A stretch of 17,769 bases of DNA from Spirogloea muscicola (Eukaryota > Streptophyta > Zygnematophyceae > Spirogloeales > Spirogloeaceae). Both the position numbers and the translations under genes were made by a program. Numbering within the stretch: the stretch's first letter is position 1; every line of letters begins with the position of its first letter. Shown here piece after piece: positions 1 through 7,159 of the stretch. Location: the NCBI GenBank assembly GCA_009602725.1, contig WELB01000208.1, positions 183,449-201,217 on the forward strand, written 5' to 3'. The notes below the pieces were generated by a model. The model saw nothing but the letters and a program-made list of their open reading frames with translations, did no database searches and was not told the origin of the DNA.

Positions 1-174
1 CCCCTCCCCCCCATGCAGCCTTGGACATCTTCCTGACTCCCCCTCTCCACCTTCCCCAAAGCTTCCACCCTACCCACCTCTTGCTGTGCCTCTCCCCACT
101 CGTTTGCTGCCTATCTTGGTGCGACCCTGCTTTCTTGCAAGGTCCAGCACTCACATACCCCTGGCAACCGGCAG

Positions 175-1032
175 GCTTCATTCACGGCTGGGGAGCAATG
201 TGCTATGGCTTCCTGTCTGGCACCATCCCATGGTTCACCATGATGGTCCTTGGCAAGAAGCTGTCTTTTTTCCTGCTCGTCGATGACACTCTTGGCCTCC
301 TTCACACGCACGGTGTTGCTGGCCTCCTTGGCGGATGCCTCACTGGCCTATTTGCAGTCGAAGAGCTGTGTGTCGGTGAGCATCGCTGCACACTGGCCGC
401 CCAGCCGTGCAATATCACCGAAGCGCACCACCCCTAAGCCAAATCCTCCCCTTCCTCACCATCTCTTCTGAACATGTCCATGCACGCAGCCTTTGCGCTT
501 GCTCCTGGCACCAAGGGCGCTTTCTATGGCAGCGGGAGCCAGTTCGGAAAGCAGATTGTTGGTGCACTCTTCATCATTGGCTGGAATATTGTCGTGACCA
601 GCATTATCATGTTTGTCATCAAACTCGTCGTGCCCTTGCGCATGAGCGAGGCACATTTGGAGGTCAGCCCCTTGCCTCCCCAGAATCGTGTCCAGCAGCC
701 ATGTCAAGTTGTGTGTCAAGTCAAGAGTACTTGCTATAGGACTATGGGTGAGTGCGCCCCTCAGCATCACTTGCAGAAGCACTCATTGGCCGCAAACAGA
801 ATCGTCACTGCTTTGTGATGCTCACTGGGGCGCCGTTGACCAGATTGGAGACGAGGCAGCGCACGGCGAGGAGGCATACGCCATGTTTGGCGATGGTGAT
901 GTCGACCCATCGAGCAAGGGCGTGGGCGGCGCGGTGGGCTGGTATGGCTATGACGTCTCCCACCACGGTGGCAACAACGTATTGAGTCACCCTACCCAGG
1001 CAACGCCCTACACGACCACAACTACAGCTTAG
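175..1032 (+). CDS. AMT2: AMT2-like ammonium transporter, 3' part (5' end outside window)
   Basis: Visible exons are 175-375, 490-662 and 844-1032 (stop TAA). Donors are GTGAGC at 376 and GTCAGC at 663; each acceptor is CAG. The phases agree: the single base at 375 joins 490-491 to make a GCC codon, and the 662/844 join is in phase 0. The protein is an integral membrane channel that moves ammonium/ammonia across the plasma or an internal membrane. Exon 1 encodes SGTIPWFTMMVLGKK, then VDDTLGLL and THGVAGLLGG; the His at 309-311 corresponds to the second pore histidine of AmtB-type channels. Exon 2 encodes KGAFYG, QIVGALFIIGWN and the last membrane helix ending VPLRMSE. Exon 3 encodes the cytosolic tail IGDEAAHGEEAYAMFGDGD, the AMT2/MEP-type C-terminal signature. 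About 186 codons are present, against roughly 450-500 residues for the family. The PWVTMM-like and HGEEAYA motifs favour AMT2 over AMT1. Bases 1-174 look like intron; no coding is claimed there. Confidence 0.9.
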
Positions 1033-2083
1033 CTTCCACTATTGGTAGACTCAGGCCACTGGCCAGAAAACTGAAACTATGTCCCAAGACTGTGCAATCG
1101 ATGGTGCCATTCAGCTGGCAGATGGGGGCCACATGTTGCTGCTTTGATGCCCAGGCCTGCTTTGCTATTTTGTACCCTATGAGCTCGCACTAGGCATCCA
1201 CCATGACTAGCATGGCACCTCTGGGGCAGCTGCTTTGCACTTATCAGTGCCCGGCTGAACAGTAGGGTGTCAAGGTAGACCCTTTGGCTATCACATTGGC
1301 TTCCACTTTCTGTCGGGAGCCCTTGCTGTGCCCTGGCAGCAGCGTGGACTTGTTTCCTCCATGAGCCGCCGGATGCAGAAACAGCAACTTATCGTTATCA
1401 GAGCACTAATGATTTCAGTGGTGCACAATGGTGGGCACCTGTCGGTACAAGTAGCGCCCCCATCAGACTTACATTGCCATACAGTCCTGCTGGTCTGCGC
1501 AGAAGCCAGCATAGCTGGTGGCACTTCACGACAGAGCGAGGCCTAGGTCTGCCTGCTCCTCTGCTTGAGGAGTGCGGTTGTTGTCACAGCATGGCAACAG
1601 AGGTGTGTGGGTCTACGGAAGGGGCATTTAGCGTGCAGCAAAACCAGCAGCAACCAGCCTCTGTGGTGCATATCAGAAACCTGCCTCCTTGACTACGGAC
1701 TTGCACCTGAGTGTGGCAGGATCTGCCTGACGGGCATGTCATACTGGTGTCAGTCACAGGTTTGCAGCCCCTGCTCAGCTGCGTAGCTGGCACTTTACTT
1801 CCAGCTCGAATTCCGTCTGTCACTGCAGAGGTGTCGCTCAGAGTCGCCGAGGCCACCGGCAAGCATCTGGCGGCCACCTGGTTGTTGCATGTTGTAATAT
1901 TGTGAATCAGCGGGCTTGTGTGACCATCTAATTTGGCCTGTCGGGCTTTTGGAGTCTTCCCGTAGAGAGGGAGGCCCCAGCACATCGGTCTGATTCCTGG
2001 AGCAATGGCGCTGCTCTGTGCGCCCTAGCTGTGGCTGCTACCCACCAAGGGTGCGGCTCTGTTTGCGGCCAGGAGGTGCCTGT
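1033..2083. other. Intergenic stretch after the ammonium transporter, no gene recognised
   Basis: Short open frames occur on both strands, but none shows a family motif, sustained third-position G/C bias or joinable exon phases. The left part should hold the transporter 3'UTR. A TGTAA, the usual polyadenylation signal of green algae, is at 1893-1897, about 860 bases after the stop, which would make an unusually long 3'UTR if it is the one used. Confidence 0.5.
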
Positions 2084-2188
2084 GCTGTCTGTGTGACAGT
2101 GTGCCTGATTTCTGTGTAAGGTCGACAAGTGGGAGAGCGGAGCCTCAGCTGTCTGTGTGACAGTGTGACTGATCTCTGTGTGACGTCG
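2084..2188. repeat. Imperfect 41-bp direct repeat with hairpin core
   Basis: Copy 1 is 2084-2124 and copy 2 is 2148-2188; they match at about 37 of 41 positions and are separated by 23 bases. Each copy contains CTGTC-TGTGT-GACAG, which can fold as a 5-bp stem with a 5-base loop. The period is 64 bases. No family is recognised. Confidence 0.8.
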
Positions 2189-2205
2189 GGAACCTGTGTG
2201 CCGTC

Positions 2206-2475
2206 ATGAGGGTATCTGCGTCTGAATTGCCGATACGAGGGCGGTCTGCTGGTCCTTCCGAAAGACAGAAACGTCCACTGGAGGAATCTGATTGGAGGGG
2301 ACAAGAAGTGGAGGCTGCAGAAGGCGACCGTCAGGAGCCACATCAGGAGCAACCAGAGCAGGAAGAATTTCTCTGGAGAGGCGAGGCAGCCGGCGGTGGC
2401 AAGGACATTCCAGCCGGCCGCCACGTAGCATTTCTGCGGCAGACGCAGGAGGTATGCTCGTCACGAGGCGAATGA
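2206..2475 (+). CDS. Unassigned charged 89-residue open frame (weak)
   Basis: An ATG-started frame opens 17 bases after the second 41-bp repeat copy. Its middle is rich in Glu, Gln and Arg (for example QEPHQEQPEQEEF). No motif, membrane segment or splice partner was recognised, and overlapping frames on both strands are also open, so it may be chance. The opposite strand has a hydrophobic stretch (KFFLLWLLLMWLL) that is equally unsupported. Confidence 0.15.
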   Translation: MRVSASELPIRGRSAGPSERQKRPLEESDWRGQEVEAAEGDRQEPHQEQPEQEEFLWRGEAAGGGKDIPAGRHVAFLRQTQEVCSSRGE

Positions 2476-2848
2476 GATCAGTATTCTGGACCACATTTGC
2501 CCGCGACCTCTCAGCTTGGTGGCACCGCTGCTCGACCAAGATGTGGAACCAAGCCTGCAGTCTGGCCGCTGAAGTGACGAGGTGCCACGCACAGCGGCCC
2601 CCCCCCCCTCTCAGAGCTCGTCAGTGCCAAGCCAAGCAGGCAGTGTCGAAGGACAGCTGACAAGGGCGAGAGGGGCGCTGATCGTGCTAGTCACTGCTGG
2701 CTCTCTGGAGGCTGTAGCCCAGCATCAAGGGACGTAGTGCATGGCCCTTGCCGAGGCGGTCTCAGGCAGGGCGGTGTATGGTGGTGAGGTCACGGGTGTG
2801 GTCGGGGGCTCTGGCAGACCGCACAGGGCATGCCTCGCGGCTCGGACG
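2476..2848. other. Non-coding or unresolved stretch before the DUF1294 gene's 3' end
   Basis: No gene is recognised. It includes a C homopolymer near 2600-2609. On the minus strand this should hold the DUF1294 3'UTR and perhaps a further C-terminal exon. I looked for a closing hydrophobic exon here, as expected for the family, and found no convincing one. Confidence 0.4.
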
Positions 2849-3278
2849 TCAAGCCAAGCCCGGCAAACCCCCGCGGCTCGATGCCCGGGGCTTGGGCCCG
2901 CGGGAGTGGGCAAAGTGAGGGTTCCTGCTCCGCACCTCCTGGAAGCTCGGCTTCCTGGTCTTGTGCCGCAAGCAGTGCATCGCCCATCTGGGGTGCCGCG
3001 CCAGCAGCGGGCATGGAGCGTGGATGGTCAGGACCGCTCGGAGCGGCCTCGGCGCGGCGCGGCGGCGGCGAGCCGGCGGGCACTCACAAGCCGCCGGGCC
3101 AGCCGCCGAGCGCCGCCGCGGCGCACAGGGTGGCCTCGTTGATGCGCCAGCGGCCGGCCACCGCGGCGTACTTGTCCCAGGCGAAGGCGCCGGCGGCCGC
3201 GGCGTTGACGGCGGCGAGGTAGGCGGCGGCGGAGACGGCGGCGGCGGGCGGGCGCGCATGCCGCCGGCTGGAAGAAGC
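2849..3278 (-). CDS. DUF1294-family small membrane protein, two exons visible
   Basis: Minus strand: exon 3278-3088, donor GTGAGT, intron 3087-2988, acceptor CAG, exon 2987-2849 with stop TGA. The first exon encodes AAAYLAAVNAAAAGAFAWDK, then YAAVAGRWRINEATL and AALGGWPGG. The second encodes LWAMHCLRHKTRKPSFQ. The split codon (TT + A) gives Leu, so GGWPGGLWAM...RHKTRK is rebuilt exactly as in DUF1294 (membrane segment, DK, GRWRI.E, GGWPG, RHKT.K.SF). Function is unknown; the family has short membrane segments and is best known from bacteria, sometimes fused to a cold-shock domain, which is not seen here. The 5' end is unresolved: a TGA lies in frame at 3299-3297 with no ATG between, so an upstream exon or a base error in the GCC-rich repeat near 3235-3257 is needed. 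The 29 residues after SFQ do not look like the family, so the true C-terminus may lie in another exon, with GTGCGG after SFQE as a possible donor. Confidence 0.72.
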
Positions 3279-3365
3279 CTGCAGCTGCTGTTGCTTTCAG
3301 CTGCAGTCCGGACCCTGTCAACCCCCCGCGGGCTGGCTTGTCTCAGCTCCCCGCCCACTGGAACA

Positions 3366-3545
3366 GGCGCGGCCAGATTAATTGTTGGCTGGAAGATGCC
3401 AGCCCAAACGAATCGACAACGTCTGAAGGAGCCAAGCTGGAAGAGCTCACGTCCTGTGAACGAGCGGCGGTGAAAGAGTGTGTTCACGACGGCATCAGCG
3501 GAGCCACGGGCCAGGCAAACACTGCCGCTCTTTGCAGCCCCGTGT
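3366..3545 (-). mobile_element. LINE 3' tail, truncated, mosaic of two 3'UTR types
   Basis: On the minus strand, remnants of the terminal LTRG codons (CCCCGTGTCAGC at about 3539-3550 on the plus strand) lead into a 3'UTR. Its first part (about 3463-3530) matches the tails at 4180-4300 and 4985-5085. Its end (3366-3430) matches the tails at 6500-6578 and 7025-7103. Hairpin GGCTGG-AAGATG-CCAGCC is at 3387-3404; the loop differs from the other copies but the stem is kept. Confidence 0.65.
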
Positions 3546-3702
3546 CAGCAAAGAATAGGCAGCCAGAAAGATGAGCTGAGGAGGGAGGGACAGGCGCGCA
3601 AGTGCGCTTGAAATGGAAGGGTGGCCCATTCAAGCCAACACATTCTTCAGGCCAAAACGAGTGCAAAGTGATGGGGCTACATGCCCTATCCTAAGGTGGC
3701 TA

Positions 3703-4170
3703 AGGTAACAGTGTGACGTTAGTACCCACGGGTGAGCACATACAAATCTCCGACAAGCTAGACAAGCTTACTTGGGGAGCCGGAGCGCCGCCATGGAAGC
3801 GGGTGGACTGACTTGGAGCGCGCCCAGCAGGCTGATAAGTAGCCAGAGCTTGCGAGCACTGTAACCTAAGCAAAAGCCGCATTCTGTTACTTGCAACTAA
3901 TGCCTGCGGAACGCTAGTGCCCCAAGCTGCCCCCCCGACTGCGATGACGCGCGTCAGCCAGTCGCACCAGATGCTGGATGAGAGAGGGACATTTCCTACC
4001 GTACCCATCGTACATATCCACAGCGCACGGATGGAAGTGGAAGTCTCCTCGGGGGTGGTCCTTGTAATGCCTCTACTTTTTGCGCTCCGCGCCCAGCTAG
4101 GCACAATTGACGTAGGTGCTCCAGCTTTGGAGGACGAGCAGCCCGGCTGTGCAAGCCTGCGGCCGGAGGA
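3703..4170 (-). mobile_element. LINE ORF fragment, decayed copy
   Basis: On the minus strand, near 4110, HYKDHPRGDFHFHPCAVDMY is followed by DGYGRKCPSLIQHLVRLA. This aligns with KYSDHPVGDEFVPLAVDVHG in the plus-strand copy near 6140-6190. A shifted frame then gives NRMRLLLRLQCSQALATY and ends near SLSEICMCSP, the equivalent of SDLLLLTRGY. Several frame changes and a lost stop make this an old pseudo-copy. The whole family is described under the 4985-6855 entry. Confidence 0.65.
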
Positions 4171-4179
4171 GAGGCTAAG

Positions 4180-4300
4180 AGAAAAATGCGGCTGCTGGTA
4201 TCAAAAGAGCGGCTGTCAAAGCCAGCCAGGTGCATGCAGAGGGTGTTCATGACTATATCAGCGAAGCCACAGACTAGGCAGACGGGGCGTCCTGTAAGAG
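4180..4300 (-). mobile_element. LINE 3'UTR-only copy
   Basis: This stretch is closely similar to the 3'UTRs at 4308-4405 and 4985-5085. All share ATGCGGCTGCTG near the element end, GCGGCTGTNAAAGCC(A/C)NCC, and GGTGCAT followed by a GTGTT-type run. No ORF codons remain, so this is an extremely 5'-truncated copy, or a duplicated UTR unit of the neighbouring copy. Confidence 0.6.
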
Positions 4301-4307
4301 GGCATGA

Positions 4308-4735
4308 AGCATGCGGCTGCTAATATGAGAAAAGCGGCTGTGAAAGCCATCCAGGTGCATACAGAGGGTGTTCATGGTGATATCAGCACAACCGCAGATG
4401 GAAGCTTAGTACCCGCGCGTGAGCAGCAGCAAGTCCGAGTAACTCGCAGCCGGGAAAGAAGCACTCCGGCGAGACCATGAGGCAGCAGCCATAGCGCGGC
4501 CGGCACGCGTGTGGACTGCGTGAGCCAGAGAGCGCTGGAGAGAGACGGAGAGCCGCATGCGAGAGATTTGAGCGAGCGAGCCGGCAACATCGAAGCCCGG
4601 CACCCTCCCTTGGCTGACCCGCCCGCCAAAGTATGGCCTGCCGCGCAAGCCGCTGCAGGAGGTCCAGCCAGCGACTGCCGTAGGCCCCGTGTACGTCGAT
4701 CGTAAGGGCCTCAAATTCAACCCCAGCCGGGCGAT
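4308..4735 (-). mobile_element. LINE ORF C-terminus plus 3'UTR, 5'-truncated copy
   Basis: On the minus strand, GVEFEALTIDVHGAYGSRWL is followed by DLLQRLARQ. After a +1 change of frame come GFDVAGSLAQISRMRLSVSL, QRSLAHAVHTRAGRAMAAAS and SYSDLLLLTRGY, with a stop at about 4406. The 3'UTR continues to about 4308. The frame change lies at the same place as in the 5555-6578 copy. Confidence 0.75.
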
Positions 4736-4984
4736 ATCAGCGGAGCCAGAGGCCAGATAGGCAGGCTGGGGGCTCCTGGTACCCCCGTGTCAGCGGAAAG
4801 ATTTCTGAAAAATCGAAGGCCAAAATGGCCAAGTACAAAGGCAAAGCACATCAAATGACGTAGCCCTGCTAGCATCTAGCAGCTACTGGAGCTGTTAGAG
4901 AAGTAGGGCAGCAGCAGTGGCAGGCGAAGGGATGGGGGGGTGGCGGGTGGAGATGGGCAAGGGCTCCGTGTCAGCGGGAAAAAG
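4736..4984 (-). mobile_element. Tiny LINE tail remnants and intervening sequence
   Basis: The plus strand at about 4736-4800 carries UTR-like sequence (GCGGAGCCAGAGGCCAGATAGGCAGG) followed by GGTACCCCCGTGTCAGC at about 4780, the reverse complement of the terminal LTRGY codons. A second CCGTGTCAGCGGGAAA remnant is at about 4968-4984, next to the tail of the following copy. Both are extreme 5' truncations. The stretch 4801-4967 holds nothing recognised. Confidence 0.5.
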
Positions 4985-6855
4985 AAAAAGAATGCGGCTG
5001 CTGACGTTGAAAGAGCGGCTGTGAAAGCCAGCCAGATGCATATAAGTGTCTTGACGGAGCCACAGGCTAGGCAGACAGGGCGCTCTTAGTACCCCCGGGT
5101 CAGCAGTAGGAAGTCAGATGAGCTGAGGGGAGGAACAGCAACCCCGCTGCGCAAGCCAGAGCCTGCTGCAAGGGTGCTACCGGCGCGGCGGTGCAAAGCA
5201 AGCGTTCCCAAGCGCTGGGTGGACATAGACAATCGCATGCGGTGGCAGGACACAAGACTCAAAGGCACCGAGCCTCCAGGAAGTGCTGCACCCTGTTCCC
5301 GGCGCCGCTGGTCAGCTTGAGATGCCAGCAGCGAAAGTAACGAGGACCACCGACCCCCGTAACACCCGTGGATGTCCATGGCCAGGGGGTAAAAGGTATC
5401 ACCGGCCGGGTGGTCCTTGTACTACTGCAACTTCTTCGGCCACCTTCACGGTATAGCCGGTCTAAGAAGTTACGGGGCCCTTCTTCCGGAAGCTATTGGT
5501 GAGGACGACGTCCATGAGGAGCCGCTTGCCACCTCCCTGGCCCAAGCTCGCTTCATGGCGGAGGTAGATGCGGCCTCTTTCTCCACGGCGCTGGGGCTTT
5601 TGCCTCCGGACGACCTCCAGGACCCGCGCGGCTGCTCTCGGCGTCCTCACCAGGGGCGGCTGCTTGGTTGCCTGCTCTGCCGATCCACGACGCGCTTCGG
5701 ATGCCGGACGACGCATTCTGTACGGCGGTGCACCGCCTACTAGGCCTCCACCCACCTAAGTGGAATACAGCAATGCGAGTGCGGCGAGCGCAGCCCTGAC
5801 GCGGCGTCTTAGGCGGCCCATATGCTCCGGTGCGCACGGGAAGGGGAGCGGACTGGCACCTTCGACTTGCTACGCAATGCCATGTTTGGCATATTCGTGG
5901 AGGCCAGTTACACTGTGGCGCTCGAGAATACCAGCAGCATGCCTCCGACCGCTGGGGCGGATGGCCGCCTCCACACCCGGCGCGCCGATCTCGTCGCCAG
6001 CGCGCTCAGCGGGGGGCCTCGGCTCATTGCCGACGTTGTCACGACTGACTCTTTTGATTCCAGGAGCGCCAAACGCTCGTCGGAGGAGGCGGGCTACGCG
6101 GTCCGCCGAGCGGCAGGCGCCAAGGAACGGAAATACTCGGATCACCCGGTGGGAGACGAGTTTGTCCCACTCGCCGTCGACGTACACGGAGCCTTCGGCG
6201 CAGAATGGCTTGACCTGCTTCACCCCCTTGCGTGGCGAGCAGCGGCCCTCTGCCACGGGCAGCAGGGCGAGCAGCCTGGCTTTCAATGTCGCCGGGTCCC
6301 TCGCCCAAGTCTTCCGGATGCGCTTGGCCATCTCGTTGCAGCGGTCCCTTGCCTTCGCGGTCCACTTGCGCGCAGGCCGCGCTTTGGCGGCGGCCTCTGG
6401 CTTCCGTCAGGGCGACGTCTCTCCGCCTGCCAGCTATTCAGACTTGCATCTACTGAATAGAGGTTACTGAGAGTCCGCTTGCTGTCTTCTCAGTCCTGAG
6501 GTTTCCGGCTCCTTCAGACCTTGTCCATTCCTATGGGCTGGCCTCTCCCAGCCACCAGTTAATCTGGCCGCGCTTGCTTCTTCCAGGGGGACGCCAACCA
6601 GATCGACACGCCTCGTCCGAGGGACCCCGTTGCGGAGTTGGACGGGCATCACCCCTGTGCTCTCCAACGCCACTTGATATCCCGCCTCCTTGACGATGCC
6701 ATACATCGCATCCCGTAGGAGGTTGTGGAAGCAAGTGCGCTCACTGCCTTTGGCACACCTGAGCATGTGGTCTCCCATGAGCAATGCATCATGCTCAATA
6801 AGCCCACATTCACGTTGGGTCACCCCTGCCAAGCACAGGGCGGGGGGGAGGAAGA
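4985..6855 (-). mobile_element. Longest LINE copy (minus), split by a nested plus-strand LINE
   Basis: The coding piece 6850-6581 carries a zinc-type motif (ECG...HMLRC), FHNLLRDAMYGIVKEAGYQV, and RRVDLVGVPLEEA. It resumes at 5554 with ASLGQGGGKRLLMDVVLTNS and, after stops, YKDHPAGDTFYPLAMDIHG, GGRWSSLLSLLASQ, HRMRLSMSTQRL and SDFLLLTRGY (stop near 5087). The 3'UTR runs to 4985. The family is inferred to be a non-LTR retrotransposon: C-terminal end of the RT ORF, a CCHC-like knuckle, and an RxDLV...DVV...K-Y pattern that recalls restriction-like nuclease domains. The nuclease reading is inference. From 5380 to 5086 this copy reads in one frame, unlike two relatives. No RT core lies in the window, and internal stops make the copy inactive. 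Confidence 0.75.
5555..6578 (+). mobile_element. Plus-strand LINE copy nested in the minus-strand LINE
   Basis: Fragments in order, in changing frames: STALGLLPPDDLQD (near 5582), PARLLSASSPGAAAWLPALP, DDAFCTAVHRLLGLHPP (about 5706-5755), CECGERSPDAAS then a stop, HMLRCAREGERTGTFDLLRN (from 5819), RRADLVASALSGG with LIADVVTTDSFD (about 5970-6060), KYSDHPVGDEFVPLAVDVHG, then a +1 frame change to AFNVAGSLAQVFRMRLAISL and SYSDLHLLNRGY with stop TGA at about 6468. The 3'UTR contains hairpin GGCTGG-CCTCTC-CCAGCC at 6536-6553 and ends GCGCTTGCT at 6578. GCTTC occurs at both edges (5550-5554 and 6576-6580). Removing 5555-6580 rejoins the minus-strand frame as VPLEEASLGQ, which proves nesting. One stop and at least three frame changes make it non-functional. 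Confidence 0.8.
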
Positions 6856-6941
6856 GCAACCCAGGCGGGGGGGGTGGGAAGAGCAACCCCGCAGAGGCTG
6901 TGCTGCAAGGGCGCGACCGGCTCGGCGGTGCAAAGCAAGCG

Positions 6942-7112
6942 CTTGGGACCTTTGCTAGCTACTCAGACTTGCATCTACTGACGAGAGGTTACTGAGAGTT
7001 CGCTTACTGCTGTCTCAGTCCTTAGCACTCCGACTCCTTCAGACCTTGTCCATTCTTTTGGGCTGGCCTCTCCCAGCCACCAGTTAATCTGGCCGCGCTT
7101 GCTCTTGGGACC
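6942..7112. repeat. Target-site duplication CTTGGGACC
   Basis: Perfect 9-base direct repeats (6942-6950 and 7104-7112) border the 153-bp insert. The interrupted reading frame is restored exactly when one copy plus the insert is removed (162 bases), which shows that this is a duplication and not chance. Confidence 0.85.
6951..7103 (+). mobile_element. 153-bp 5'-truncated LINE insertion with 9-bp target duplication
   Basis: The plus strand carries SYSDLHLLTRGY and its stop, then a 3'UTR with hairpin GGCTGG-CCTCTC-CCAGCC at 7061-7078, and ends GCGCTTGCT at 7103. It is flanked by CTTGGGACC at 6942-6950 and again at 7104-7112. From 6957 to 7103 it aligns over 147 bases with 6432-6578, the end of the other plus-strand copy. 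The element has no poly(A) tail at its end. Confidence 0.85.
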
Positions 7113-7159
7113 GCTGGAGGGACACGGATAGACGCATGCGGTAGCGAAGGATAGCGCAG

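Larger units (their letters stand above)
6856..7159 (-). mobile_element. Minus-strand LINE fragment interrupted by a 153-bp insertion
   Basis: On the minus strand, 7155-7105 encodes RYRMRLSVSLQRSQ. The plus-strand insert 6951-7103 follows, and then 6941-6893 encodes ALALHRRAGRALAAQ. With the insert and one copy of the 9-base duplication removed, RMRLSVSLQRSQALALHRRA reads without a break, matching QRLGTLALHRRAG in the copy at 5086-5380. It fades out into G-rich sequence near 6856. Confidence 0.75.

Noticed and set aside
1-174. Possible coding upstream of the first transporter exon
   Set aside because: The frame is open from 21 but does not match the transporter before the CAG at 172-174; the pyrimidine-rich sequence fits an intron end.
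2849-3487. Single 212-codon minus-strand open frame, proline-rich in the middle
   Set aside because: Its start reads through LINE tail sequence and the wrong frame of the DUF1294 first exon. Only its last part, from 2987 down, is real coding, joined by splicing to another frame.
3463-5100. Spaced similar units that might suggest a CRISPR-like or tandem array
   Set aside because: The units differ in length and spacing and each is explained as a truncated LINE 3'UTR; the spacers contain LINE coding sequence.
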